Shown here: piece by piece, positions 14,576 through 23,082 of the stretch
Numbering within the stretch: the first letter of the stretch is position 1
Layout of the letters: each line of letters opens with the position of its first letter
Assembly: GCA_964389705.1 (NCBI GenBank)
Contig: CAYMEO010000013.1
Span: 1 to 38,919 of the forward strand
DNA length: 38,919 bases
From: PSLL01 sp964389705
GTDB lineage: Bacteria > Desulfobacterota_D > UBA1144 > Nemesobacterales > CSP1-2
Direction of reading: 5' to 3'
Position numbers and translations under genes: made by a program
The notes under the pieces: model-generated
What the model saw: only the letters and a program-made list of their open reading frames with translations
What the model was told of the DNA's origin: nothing
The model's database searches: none

Positions 14576-14650
14576 GAGCGCGTAGCTCAGGGGAAGAGCG
14601 CTTGCTTGACGCGCAAGAGGTCGCAGGTTCAAATCCTGCCGCGCTCACCA
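14576..14650 (+). tRNA. tRNA-Val (anticodon GAC)
   Basis: A complete cloverleaf can be drawn. The acceptor stem GAGCGCG pairs with CGCGCTC, the D-arm is GCTC...GAGC, and the anticodon stem CTTGC/GCAAG carries the loop TTGACGC (anticodon GAC at 14608-14610). The T-arm GCAGG-TTCAAAT-CCTGC follows. The discriminator A and the CCA end are encoded. It decodes GUC and GUU valine codons. Confidence 0.95.
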
Positions 14651-14687
14651 TGTAGTGTAAAGTTATTAAATTAAGTTAAGCATAAGT

Positions 14688-14761
14688 GTCATTGCGAGCA
14701 TTAGCGAAGCAATCTCCATTATTTTTTAGGTTGCCTAGTTGCTATTGCCCCTTACAATGAC
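14688..14761 (+). repeat. GTCATTGCGAGC...AGCGAAGCAATCT-type intergenic palindrome
   Basis: The element starts GTCATTGCGAGC, followed by AGCGAAGCAATCTCC, and ends CTTACAATGAC. Its ends are reverse complements (GTCATTG/CAATGAC), and GCAATCT can pair with AGGTTGC inside. The GTCATTGCGAGC/GAAGCAATCT signature is a dispersed palindrome known from many bacterial intergenic regions. Only one copy was noticed here. TACAAT inside it (14753-14758), with TTGCCT 16 nt upstream, could serve as the thrS promoter. Confidence 0.5.
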
Positions 14762-14781
14762 CCCTTACCCGTAATTACAAG

Positions 14782-16719
14782 ATGAGCGAAATACAAATAA
14801 AACTTCCAGATGGGGTGGTAAAGACATTTCCGAAAGGAGTAACTGTCGGAGAGGTATTCAAATCCCTTGAAATAAGCGACGGTATTATCGGCGCGAAATT
14901 AAACGGAAGACTCGTAGATTTCTGGTTTGAAATAGATTCGGATTCTACTATCGAGCCGGTTCCTCTTAATTCCCCAGCGGGGCTTGACCTTATAAGGCAC
15001 ACCGCAGCCCACGTTATGGCAGAGGCTGTAACAGACCTCTTCCCCGAGGCCAAGGTTACAATTGGTCCCGTTATAGAAAACGGGTTTTATTACGATTTCG
15101 ATTTCCCGCGCGGGTTTACGCCAGAGGATTTGGAGAGGATCGAAGAGAAAATGAAGGGGATTATAGAAGAAAACAAGCCCCTAGTTAGAAGGAAGGTATC
15201 GAGAGACGAGGCTATTGAGATTTTCAAAAGGGATGGAGAGAAATACAAGGTCGAGATTATAAACGACCTTCCTTCCGATGAGCAGATTACAATCTATAGT
15301 CAAGGCGATTGGTATGACCTTTGTAGAGGGCCCCACGCTCCGTCAACGGGATTTGTAAAGGCATTTAAGCTCCTTAGTGTTGCAGGGGCGTATTGGCGCG
15401 GCGATGAGAGAAATGCAATGCTTCAGAGGATATACGGCACTGCTTTCTCCAATGAGGAGGATTTAAAGGATTATCTATCAAGGCTTGAAGAAGCAAAAAA
15501 ACGTGACCACAGGAGATTAGGACGCGAACTTGAGCTTTTTAGCATTGAGGACGAAATCGGTCCAGGGCTTGTGCTCTGGCATCCAAATGGGGCAAGAATA
15601 AGGCGTGTTATAGAAGACTTTTGGCGCAGGGAGCACGAGCGCTCGGGGTATGATATTCTTTTTACCCCCCACATTGCGAAGCTTGATCTGTGGAAGACAA
15701 GCGGTCATCTCGATTTCTACCGCGAAAATATGTACTCCCCGATGGAGGTAGATGGTGTTGACTATCAAATTAAGCCCATGACATGCCCTTTTCACATTAT
15801 GATTTATAAATCCAAGGTGAGAAGCTATAGAGACCTGCCCCTTAGATGGGCTGAAATCGGCACGGTCTATAGGTATGAGCGTTCTGGGGTTCTTCATGGG
15901 CTGCTCAGGGTAAGGGGTTTTTCTCAAGACGATGCCCATATATTCTGCATGCCCGATCAGATTGAGAATGAAGTACTCTCTGTGCTTGATTTAATGGTAA
16001 GGTTCCTCAAGACATTTGGGTTTGATGAATATGAGGTTTATCTCTCTACCCGCCCTGAGAAGTTTGTAGGAAGCGAGGAGAACTGGGAAAAGGCTACAGC
16101 GGCGCTTCGCGGTGCACTTCGGACCAGGGGTCTTATATACAACACAGATGAGGGCGGTGGGGCGTTTTATGGTCCAAAGATTGACCTAAAAATAAAGGAC
16201 ATCTTGGGAAGGGCTTGGCAGTGCTCTACGATTCAGGTAGATTTTAACCTTCCTGAAAGGTTTGAAATAAGCTTCGTAGGGGATGATAACAGACGCCATA
16301 CGCCGATTATGATACATCGGGCAATATTCGGTTCGTTTGAGAGGTTCTTTGGAATTTTAATCGAACACTACGGCGGTGCCTTTCCACTGTGGCTTGCCCC
16401 CATTCAGATTCGGGTTGCCACAATTGGAGAAGGTCAAATCTCCTATGCCGAGGGCGTGTATGAGTCCTTAAGAAGCCGTGATCTCAGGGTTGATAAGGAT
16501 TTTAGGAATGAAAAGCTTGGGTTTAAGGTAAGAGAGGCCCAGATCGAGAAGATCCCTTATCTTCTCGTCATCGGTGACAAAGAGGTCGAGACTCAGACCG
16601 TCGCGCCGAGAAAGCATGGGGGAAAGAATCTCCCTTCAATGAGCGTTGAAGGGTTCTTAAGTCTAATCGAAAGGGAAAATAATCCATATATGTGGAGGGA
16701 GGTAGAGGAGCATAGCTAA
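14782..16719 (+). CDS. thrS: Threonyl-tRNA synthetase
   Basis: ThrS charges tRNA-Thr. Its 645 residues show the full bacterial architecture: TGS domain (about 1-62), the editing domain with HTAAHVMAEA near 72, the class II core with the zinc-site MTCPFH and motif 2 (RYERSGVLHGLLRVRGFSQDD), motif 3 (IHRAIFGSFERF) and a C-terminal anticodon-binding domain from about 540. No Shine-Dalgarno precedes the ATG; the likely leader starts inside the palindromic repeat just upstream. The stop overlaps the infC start by 8 nt. No T-box-like leader is visible. Confidence 0.97.
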   Translation: MSEIQIKLPDGVVKTFPKGVTVGEVFKSLEISDGIIGAKLNGRLVDFWFEIDSDSTIEPVPLNSPAGLDLIRHTAAHVMAEAVTDLFPEAKVTIGPVIENGFYYDFDFPRGFTPEDLERIEEKMKGIIEENKPLVRRKVSRDEAIEIFKRDGEKYKVEIINDLPSDEQITIYSQGDWYDLCRGPHAPSTGFVKAFKLLSVAGAYWRGDERNAMLQRIYGTAFSNEEDLKDYLSRLEEAKKRDHRRLGRELELFSIEDEIGPGLVLWHPNGARIRRVIEDFWRREHERSGYDILFTPHIAKLDLWKTSGHLDFYRENMYSPMEVDGVDYQIKPMTCPFHIMIYKSKVRSYRDLPLRWAEIGTVYRYERSGVLHGLLRVRGFSQDDAHIFCMPDQIENEVLSVLDLMVRFLKTFGFDEYEVYLSTRPEKFVGSEENWEKATAALRGALRTRGLIYNTDEGGGAFYGPKIDLKIKDILGRAWQCSTIQVDFNLPERFEISFVGDDNRRHTPIMIHRAIFGSFERFFGILIEHYGGAFPLWLAPIQIRVATIGEGQISYAEGVYESLRSRDLRVDKDFRNEKLGFKVREAQIEKIPYLLVIGDKEVETQTVAPRKHGGKNLPSMSVEGFLSLIERENNPYMWREVEEHS

Positions 16720-17230
16720 AGAGCCCGAAGTACGGGTAAATGAGAGGATAAGAGCAAGGGAAGTGAGGTTGATTGCGGCGGATGGAAAGCAAATAGGCGT
16801 TATTCCGTTTCGTGAAGCCCTGAGGATGGCTCAAGAGCAGGGATTCGATCTCGTAGAGGTTGCCCCAAATGCAAATCCGCCTGTATGTAGATTGATGGAT
16901 TATGGCAAATATAAATATGAGCTTAAAAAGCAGACAGGGGCTAAAAAGCAGAAGGCACAGTTGGTAAAAGAGGTGAATTTCAGGCCAAATATTGGCGAGC
17001 ATGACCTTGATGTAAAGATTAATCATATAAGAGGGTTTCTCGAGGAGGGACACAAGGCCAAGGTAAGGATATTTTTTAGAGGCAGAGAGATTACACATCC
17101 TGAGTTTGGAAAGGAGCTTGCAGATAAGATAATTGAAAAGGTATCCGACATCGGCGCAATTGATTCATTCCCAAAATTTGAGGGGAAGAACCTTATAATG
17201 GTTATTGTGCCAAAGAAAAAAGCTCAGTGA
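16712..17230 (+). CDS. infC: Translation initiation factor IF-3, AUA start
   Basis: IF-3 checks start-codon pairing and prevents premature subunit joining. Conserved IF-3 sequence begins before the first ordinary start codon: in frame from 16715 the codons read AKEPEVRVNERIRAREVRLI, and the GTG at 16763 lies within this block. Upstream, a TAG at 16703-16705 closes the frame, so the only workable start is ATA at 16712, with GGAGGGAGG (16694-16702) 9 nt upstream. E. coli infC uses AUU for autoregulation by the same logic. The 172 residues then match the family, with DLVEVAPNANPPVCRLMDYG and the C-terminal domain. The start overlaps the thrS stop. Confidence 0.9.
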   Translation: MAKEPEVRVNERIRAREVRLIAADGKQIGVIPFREALRMAQEQGFDLVEVAPNANPPVCRLMDYGKYKYELKKQTGAKKQKAQLVKEVNFRPNIGEHDLDVKINHIRGFLEEGHKAKVRIFFRGREITHPEFGKELADKIIEKVSDIGAIDSFPKFEGKNLIMVIVPKKKAQ

Positions 17231-17246
17231 TAATAAGGAAGAGAAA

Positions 17247-17447
17247 ATGCCAAAAATGAAGACAAATAGAAGCGCGGCAAAGAGGTTTTATAAAGTCACC
17301 GCAACGGGTAAGATAAAAAGGGCGCGTGGTGGAAAGAGCCATTCAAATGAGAAAAAGGGTAGAAAGAGAATGAGAAGGCTCCGTTCCGCTGACTATATTG
17401 AGGGAGCGGAGGCAAAAAGGATAAGAAAAATCTTGCCTTATCTTTAA
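17247..17447 (+). CDS. rpmI: Ribosomal protein bL35
   Basis: Small basic large-subunit protein of 66 residues starting MPKMKTNRSAAKRFYKVT, with the diagnostic KTNRSAAKRF and GKIKRARGGKSH motifs. AAGGAAGAG (17235-17243) precedes the ATG at 17247. The frame is open further upstream from a TTG at 17205 inside infC, but that extension is not conserved. It lies 16 nt after infC in the classical infC-rpmI-rplT order. Confidence 0.95.
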   Translation: MPKMKTNRSAAKRFYKVTATGKIKRARGGKSHSNEKKGRKRMRRLRSADYIEGAEAKRIRKILPYL

Positions 17448-17540
17448 ATCAGGATGTAAGATGCCGGATAAGATAAAAGAAAGGCCTTCGTGAATTGGGT
17501 GTCATTTATATTCGTGTTAATTTAAGGAGAAATAAAATAA

Positions 17541-17894
17541 ATGAGAATAAAAGTCGGGGTTCCTTCAAGGAAGAGAAGAAAAAGGTTACTGAAACTCTCA
17601 AAGGGCTACTGGGGGAGAAGAAAGAACCTTATAAGAAGGGCAAAAGAGACCGTTCTACGTGCCCTTGCTTATTCATATAGGGACAGGCGTCAGAGAAAGC
17701 GCGATTTTAGAAGACTCTGGGTTATAAGGATCAATGCAGCCGTAAGGCCCTTTGGTCTCTCATATAGCGAGTTTATGGGGGCGCTAAAGAGGGGGGGAGT
17801 CGAGATTGACAGGAAAAATCTTGCCGAGATGGCTGTAAGAGACCCTGAGAGTTTTAGGGCGGTTATAGATATAGCAAGGGCGAATCTGGCTTAG
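17541..17894 (+). CDS. rplT: Ribosomal protein bL20
   Basis: bL20 binds 23S rRNA early in large-subunit assembly and in many bacteria represses its own operon. The 117 residues are the standard length, with RKRRKRLLKLSKGYWGRR near the N-terminus and LWVIRINAAVRPFGLSYSEF in the globular part. AAGGAG is about 11 nt before the ATG. The 93-nt gap after rpmI shows no obvious bL20-binding mimic that I could identify by eye. The stop is only 2 nt from the end of the convergent glycosylase gene, with no terminator between. Confidence 0.96.
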   Translation: MRIKVGVPSRKRRKRLLKLSKGYWGRRKNLIRRAKETVLRALAYSYRDRRQRKRDFRRLWVIRINAAVRPFGLSYSEFMGALKRGGVEIDRKNLAEMAVRDPESFRAVIDIARANLA

Positions 17895-17896
17895 TA

Positions 17897-18550
17897 TTAG
17901 ATCGTATGCGGATCATACTCCAGCGGACACCCTTTACATATTGGACTCTTTTTACACCATTCTTTCCCCAACCTTACAAAGAGGGCATGATATTCGTTAA
18001 AGAGTTGTGTATCCTTGGGGAGAGAGTCCATAAAAACCTCCTGAATTTCTCCGTAAGTACTATCTTCTGGGATTAAGCCATGCCTTGAGAGAATTCTATG
18101 TGTGTAGGCATCCACGACAAATATCGGTTTCTTTGCGGCATAGAGGAGAATGCTATCTGCCGTCTCAGGGCCGATACCCTTTATGACAAGGAGTTTCTCT
18201 CTTAGAGCCTCTGTATCTTCCTTAAGCATTTTCTGAAGATCGCCATCATAGTTTTCCATAAGAAATCTAATGAAGTTTTTAATCCTTATTGCCTTTTGAT
18301 TAAAATACCCAGAGGGGCGAATAAGTTGGGCAAGTACGTTGGTTGGAATCAAAGCCAATTTCTCTATTGAAATTAACCCCTCTTTTTTTAGATTTCCCAG
18401 GGCCCTCTCCACATTCTTCCATGCCGTGTTTTGTGTAAGAATGGCTCCTAATATGCACTCAAGCTCTGTATCCGCAGGCCACCAACCCTGAGGACCAAAG
18501 CTTTTGTAGAGGGCATGGTAGAGTCCTTTAATTCTCTCTGACTTGGTCAT
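17897..18550 (-). CDS. EndoIII-like HhH-GPD DNA glycosylase (COG2231/MagIII-like)
   Basis: This is a 217-residue base-excision-repair glycosylase with the EndoIII fold. ILGAILTQNTAWKNVERAL near 30-48 and the helix-hairpin-helix KGIGPETADSILLY near 120 are followed by VVDAYTHRI, which keeps the catalytic Asp. The EndoIII lyase lysine (GxGxKTA) is Glu here, so it is probably a monofunctional glycosylase such as MagIII (3-methyladenine). The C-terminus has only three cysteines (C-x5-C-x2-C), so the standard 4Fe-4S C-x6-C-x2-C-x5-C site is incomplete. TATCAT ends 6 nt before the ATG and there is no Shine-Dalgarno, suggesting a leaderless mRNA. Confidence 0.85.
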   Translation of the reverse strand: MTKSERIKGLYHALYKSFGPQGWWPADTELECILGAILTQNTAWKNVERALGNLKKEGLISIEKLALIPTNVLAQLIRPSGYFNQKAIRIKNFIRFLMENYDGDLQKMLKEDTEALREKLLVIKGIGPETADSILLYAAKKPIFVVDAYTHRILSRHGLIPEDSTYGEIQEVFMDSLPKDTQLFNEYHALFVRLGKEWCKKSPICKGCPLEYDPHTI

Positions 18551-18556
18551 GTGAAG

Positions 18557-18562
18557 ATGATA
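18557..18562 (-). promoter_or_regulatory. Possible -10 element for the glycosylase gene
   Basis: TATCAT on the minus strand ends 6 nt before the ATG, which would put transcription start at the A of the start codon. No good -35 is present. Confidence 0.3.
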
Positions 18563-18629
18563 ACATGTGGGAATTAATAGATAAAATGAGTATTTGATAT
18601 ATGGGCATTCCTTAAATCCTTCCGGATTG

Positions 18630-18658
18630 TTGACAACTTTTTATTCTAATGTTAACTC
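18630..18658 (+). promoter_or_regulatory. Possible promoter for the gcvTHP operon
   Basis: A perfect TTGACA lies at 18630-18635, but the element 17 nt downstream (TAACTC, 18653-18658) is a poor -10. If used, transcription would begin near 18665, immediately before the ATG at 18667. No glycine-riboswitch-like sequence is visible in the 116 nt between the glycosylase gene and gcvT. Confidence 0.35.
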
Positions 18659-18666
18659 ATAATGGT

Positions 18667-19779
18667 ATGAGTCGAACCGCGCTTTATGAGGTTCACAGGC
18701 AACTGGGGGGAAAGATTGTAGAGTTTGCAGGATGGGAGATGCCCTTAGAATACATGGGCATTCGTGATGAGCATCTTGCAGTGAGAAACTCGGCGGGGCT
18801 ATTTGATGTAAGTCACATGGGGGAGATTGAGATTCGCGGCAGTGAAGCCGCATCTCTCTGCCAGTGGGTTACCACAAACGATATAGCCAATCTCAAGAGC
18901 CTCCAGGCGGAGTATACACTTCTTTGTAATCCAGAGGGCGGTATAATAGATGATATAATCGTCTATAAACTCTCAGATGACCGTTTTTTCATCTGTGTAA
19001 ATGCCATAAACACAGTAAAAGACTATGAATGGATTAGAGATGCTGGAGGTAGATTCAAGGCTGAGGTATTAAATAGAAGCCTTGAATTTTCCCAGATCGC
19101 CCTTCAGGGACCGAATTCTCAGAGCATATTAGACGATGTTTTTAAAATGAATCTCAAGTCGCTTAAGAGATTTTACTTTCAGCAGATCAAATGGAATGGG
19201 ATTGATCTTATTGTTGCAAGGACAGGATATACAGGGGAGGACGGATTTGAGATTTTCCTTCCCTGGGATATAGCAGAGGAACTCTGGTATGAAATAATGG
19301 ATAAGGGAAAGCCATTTGGGATATTGCCTTGTGGGCTTGGGGCGCGGGATACATTGAGGATTGAGATGGCCTATCCGCTCTATGGCCATGAGATTGGCGA
19401 GGATATTAATCCAATTGAGGCAGGGCTTACTAGGTTTGTAAAAATCGATAAGGGAGATTTCATTGGGAGAGAATCCCTTATCCGCTCAATAGAGAAGGGG
19501 ATTATGAGAAAACTCGCCGGTTTTGAGATGGTTGAGCGCGGAATTCCTAGACAGGGATACGGCATCTTAAAGGGAAATGACGTATTGGGTGCGGTTACAA
19601 GCGGGACTCTATCTCCGAGTCTTCAGAAGTCAATAGCTATGGGTTATATAAAGACCGGCGTGGATTGTAGTAGTGGAGTTGAAATAGAGATTCGTGGAAC
19701 CCCGAGAAGGGCGAAAATCGTCCCGGTTCCTTTTTATAAGAAGTCAGAAAAGGAGAGGAAAAATGGTAGAGATTCTTGA
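18667..19779 (+). CDS. gcvT: Glycine cleavage system T protein (aminomethyltransferase)
   Basis: GcvT takes the aminomethyl group from lipoylated GcvH, releases ammonia and forms 5,10-methylene-THF. The N-terminus MSRTALYEVHRQLGGKIVEF and AGWEMPLEY are family hallmarks, as are LFDVSHMGEIEI, the folate-site Asp region near 95-105, ARTGYTGEDGFEI and the C-terminal barrel. The ATG at 18667 matches the usual family start and a possible leaderless promoter; an in-frame ATG at 18649 would add six residues. Neither has a Shine-Dalgarno. The 3' end overlaps gcvH by 17 nt. It is first in gcvT-gcvH-gcvP. Confidence 0.95.
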   Translation: MSRTALYEVHRQLGGKIVEFAGWEMPLEYMGIRDEHLAVRNSAGLFDVSHMGEIEIRGSEAASLCQWVTTNDIANLKSLQAEYTLLCNPEGGIIDDIIVYKLSDDRFFICVNAINTVKDYEWIRDAGGRFKAEVLNRSLEFSQIALQGPNSQSILDDVFKMNLKSLKRFYFQQIKWNGIDLIVARTGYTGEDGFEIFLPWDIAEELWYEIMDKGKPFGILPCGLGARDTLRIEMAYPLYGHEIGEDINPIEAGLTRFVKIDKGDFIGRESLIRSIEKGIMRKLAGFEMVERGIPRQGYGILKGNDVLGAVTSGTLSPSLQKSIAMGYIKTGVDCSSGVEIEIRGTPRRAKIVPVPFYKKSEKERKNGRDS

Positions 19780-20161
19780 TGAGCTTAAATACACAAAGGA
19801 GCATGAATGGGCAAGGATTGAAGACGATTTGGTTGTAATTGGGATTACCGACTACGCGCAGGACGCCCTTGGGGAGATCGTCTATATAGAGCTCCCAAGC
19901 GAGGGGGATGAGGTTACGAAGGGCAACCCCTTTGGAGCTGTGGAATCTACCAAATCGGTTTCAGATCTATACGCTCCCATAAGTGGTGAGGTAGTAGAGG
20001 TAAACGAGGCTCTACTAGATTCTCCTGAAGTCATAAACGAGGACCCTTACGGTGAAGGATGGATGATAAAGGTAAAGCCTTATGATATCGGTGAGCTTCA
20101 GGACCTTATGGACAGCGAGGAATATACTGAATTTATTGAAAAGGAATCAGAGAGGTTATGA
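19763..20161 (+). CDS. gcvH: Glycine cleavage system H protein
   Basis: GcvH carries the lipoyl arm that shuttles the aminomethyl intermediate between P, T and L proteins. The 132 residues include the lipoylation motif VESTKSVSDLYAP with Lys64, preceded by the Glu-rich GDEV turn. The start at 19763 is supported by AAGGAGAGG 4-5 nt upstream, inside the end of gcvT; longer upstream frames are not conserved. The stop overlaps the gcvP ATG (ATGA), so translation is probably coupled. No lipoate-attachment enzyme or L protein is in this window. Confidence 0.96.
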   Translation: MVEILDELKYTKEHEWARIEDDLVVIGITDYAQDALGEIVYIELPSEGDEVTKGNPFGAVESTKSVSDLYAPISGEVVEVNEALLDSPEVINEDPYGEGWMIKVKPYDIGELQDLMDSEEYTEFIEKESERL

Positions 20162-23052
20162 AAATTAGCTTAGAAGCGGGGGATTCTTTTGTCCGAAGAC
20201 ACATAGGCCCAAATGAGGTCGAGACACAGGAGATGCTCAAAACCATAGGCGCCGACTCGCTTGAGTCACTTATTGATGAAACCATTCCATCGGCGATCCG
20301 TCTTAAAAAGCCTTTGAATCTTCCCAGGGCTATAAGCGAGTATCGCTTCCTGGAGGACTTAGTTAAGATAGCGCGAAAAAACCGGGTTTTTAAATCGTAC
20401 ATCGGTTTAGGTTATTATGACTGTATTACTCCTGGTGTAATTAGGCGAAACGTTTTTGAAAACCCCGGCTGGTATACCCAATACACCCCTTATCAGGCAG
20501 AGGTCTCTCAAGGGCGTCTTGAGGCGCTCCTTAATTTCCAGACAATGGTATCTGATTTAACCAAAATGGAGATTGCCAATGCCTCTCTTCTCGATGAGGG
20601 AACTGCAGCAGCAGAGGCAATGACAATGATTGCACGGCTAAGAGGCAAGAGCGCTATAGATAGAGATGCAAACGTTTTCTTTGTCTCAGAGAGGTGTTTT
20701 CCACAGACTATAGATGTCTTGAAAACGAGAGCCAATGCCTTGGGAATCGAACTGATGATCGGCGACCATCGCAGTTTAGAATTTAATAACAGGATTTTTG
20801 GAGCCCTGGTTCAATATCCAGATGAATCCGGCGAGATTTTCGACTTCTCGGATTTCATTGAGGACGCACACAAATCGGGGGCGCTCGTTGCAGTAGCCGC
20901 CGACCTTCTTAGTCTGGTGCTTCTTATCCCTCCAGGGGAGTTCGGTGCCGATGTGGTGTTGGGTTCAACACAGAGATTCGGGGTGCCCCTTGGATACGGC
21001 GGGCCTCATGCCGCATATTTTGCGACTCGGGATGAATTTAAACGTCAGGTGCCGGGAAGAATCATCGGGGTCTCGGTTGATTCTCATGGCAACACCGCAT
21101 ACAGAATGGCGCTTCAGACAAGAGAGCAGCATATAAGAAGGGAAAAGGCAACATCCAATATATGCACTGCAGAGGCGCTTCCTGCCATTATGGCAGGTAT
21201 GTATGCCATTTATCATGGTCCTAAGGGATTAAGGGCGATTGCTGCGAGGATACATGGTTTAGCCAAGATCCTGGAACTTGAGTTGAATAAATTGGGCTTT
21301 AAACAAACCAATTCTCTCTTTTTCGATACACTAAAGGTGGATTTAGGAGGCGATTTAGCCAATAGAGTTCGATCAATTGCAAATGATGCACAGATTAATT
21401 TTAGATATATAGACTGTCGGCATATAGGCATTTCAATTGATGAGACGACTCAGATAGAAGATATTTGGCAAATAGCCCGGGTTTTCGCAAAATCAATAGG
21501 ACTGGACTACCAAATCCCTAATAATGTACCTGAGAAAATAGAGGTTAAATATCCCGAGAAAATGGCCCGTAGGAGCGATTTCCTTACGCATCCAGTTTTT
21601 AATAAATATCATTCTGAAACCAAGATGCTCAGGTACATAAAGAGTCTCGAGAATAAAGACCTTTCTTTAAACACCTCAATGATACCTCTGGGTTCTTGTA
21701 CAATGAAACTCAATGCGACTACAGAAATGATTCCACTGAGTTGGCCTGAGTTTTCAAGACTGCATCCGTTTATCCCACAGGAGCAGGCACAGGGTTATCT
21801 CCAGATATTTAGGGAACTAGAGAGTGCACTATGTGAAATTACAGGATTTAGCGCCGTCTCTTTGCAGCCCAACTCGGGAGCGCAAGGAGAGTACACAGGG
21901 CTTATGGTTATCCGAGCCTATCACAGGGATATAGGCCAGGGGCAAAGAAACGTAGTGTTGGTTCCTTCCTCCGCACACGGTACAAATCCTGCGAGCGCGG
22001 CAATGGCGGGGATGAGGGTTGTGATTGTAGGGTGTGATGATGAAGGCAATATTGATTTAGAGGACTTAAAGACCAAGGCCTTGCAATACAGAGACACTCT
22101 ATCTGCAATCATGATTACTTACCCCTCTACTCATGGCGTTTTTGAAGAAGGGATTAGGGAGGTATGCGCTGTTGTTCACGACCAAGGCGGTCAGGTTTAT
22201 ATGGACGGGGCGAATATGAATGCCCAGGTTGGACTTACAAATCCCGCCATTATAGGGGCCGATGTTTGTCATATAAATCTACATAAAACCTTCAGCATCC
22301 CTCATGGGGGAGGGGGTCCAGGGATGGGACCCATTTGTGTTGCGGCCCATTTAGCTCCTTATCTTCCTGGTCATTCATTGGTTCCCATTGGTGGCGAAAA
22401 ATCAATCTCTGCCGTTGCCTCGGCACCTTGGGGGAGCGCGAGTATTCTACTGGTCTCTTATGCCTATATTAAGCTGCTTGGGAGTCAGGGGGTAACCGAT
22501 GCGACCAAATACGCCATTTTGAATGCCAATTATATAAAGTCCAGATTAGAAAAGCACTATTCGGTTCTCTATAAAGGCAAAAATGGAAGGGTAGCACATG
22601 AGATGATTCTGGATCTCCGTCAATTTAAATCACTGGGGATCGAGGTAGAGGATATTGCAAAGAGACTGATGGACTATGGTTTTCATCCTCCAACCATATC
22701 ATGGCCCGTTGCTGGAACAATGATGATAGAGCCGACTGAAAGTGAATCTAAAGATGAACTTGACCGATTCTGCGATGCAATGATAGCGATTCGGGCAGAG
22801 ATAAAAGAGATTGCCGATGGCATTGCCGATATCGATGACAATGTATTAAAAAACGCTCCACATACTTTAACTGAGGCTGTCTCAGATAATTGGAGCCATC
22901 CCTATTCGAGAATGAAGGCCGTTTATCCGCTTCCTTTTGTTAAGGGTAATAAATTCTGGCCGAGCGTTGGAAGGATAGACAATGCCTATGGCGACAGACA
23001 TCTGGTCTGTACCTGTCCCCCTGTAGAGTCGTATATGGCGGAGGCATCATAA
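20158..23052 (+). CDS. gcvP: Glycine dehydrogenase (decarboxylating), single-chain P protein
   Basis: GcvP decarboxylates glycine with PLP and loads the aminomethyl group on GcvH. At 964 residues it is the fused homodimeric form, with the GcvPA-like half (about 1-440, starting FVRRHIGPNEVE) joined to the GcvPB-like half (about 460-960). Markers are GLGYYDCITPGVI, QPNSGAQGEYTGL, SSAHGTNPASAAMAG and HINLHKTFSIPHGGGGPGMG, with the PLP lysine at about 710. The ATG overlaps the gcvH stop by 4 nt. Many deltaproteobacteria split this gene into gcvPA/gcvPB, so the fused form is a useful lineage marker. Confidence 0.97.
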   Translation: MKISLEAGDSFVRRHIGPNEVETQEMLKTIGADSLESLIDETIPSAIRLKKPLNLPRAISEYRFLEDLVKIARKNRVFKSYIGLGYYDCITPGVIRRNVFENPGWYTQYTPYQAEVSQGRLEALLNFQTMVSDLTKMEIANASLLDEGTAAAEAMTMIARLRGKSAIDRDANVFFVSERCFPQTIDVLKTRANALGIELMIGDHRSLEFNNRIFGALVQYPDESGEIFDFSDFIEDAHKSGALVAVAADLLSLVLLIPPGEFGADVVLGSTQRFGVPLGYGGPHAAYFATRDEFKRQVPGRIIGVSVDSHGNTAYRMALQTREQHIRREKATSNICTAEALPAIMAGMYAIYHGPKGLRAIAARIHGLAKILELELNKLGFKQTNSLFFDTLKVDLGGDLANRVRSIANDAQINFRYIDCRHIGISIDETTQIEDIWQIARVFAKSIGLDYQIPNNVPEKIEVKYPEKMARRSDFLTHPVFNKYHSETKMLRYIKSLENKDLSLNTSMIPLGSCTMKLNATTEMIPLSWPEFSRLHPFIPQEQAQGYLQIFRELESALCEITGFSAVSLQPNSGAQGEYTGLMVIRAYHRDIGQGQRNVVLVPSSAHGTNPASAAMAGMRVVIVGCDDEGNIDLEDLKTKALQYRDTLSAIMITYPSTHGVFEEGIREVCAVVHDQGGQVYMDGANMNAQVGLTNPAIIGADVCHINLHKTFSIPHGGGGPGMGPICVAAHLAPYLPGHSLVPIGGEKSISAVASAPWGSASILLVSYAYIKLLGSQGVTDATKYAILNANYIKSRLEKHYSVLYKGKNGRVAHEMILDLRQFKSLGIEVEDIAKRLMDYGFHPPTISWPVAGTMMIEPTESESKDELDRFCDAMIAIRAEIKEIADGIADIDDNVLKNAPHTLTEAVSDNWSHPYSRMKAVYPLPFVKGNKFWPSVGRIDNAYGDRHLVCTCPPVESYMAEAS

Positions 23053-23082
23053 CTTAGGTGTGGTTGTTTATGTACTGTAGAC

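Noticed and set aside
14651..14781. T-box or attenuator leader for thrS
   Set aside because: No T-box core, specifier loop or terminator/antiterminator pair is visible; the stretch is mostly a dispersed palindrome.
15517..15939. 140-codon minus-strand open frame inside thrS
   Set aside because: Antisense shadow of the class II synthetase core, with no start signals.
18551..18666. Glycine riboswitch upstream of gcvT
   Set aside because: Only about 116 nt separate the divergent genes, and I see none of the conserved glycine aptamer segments.
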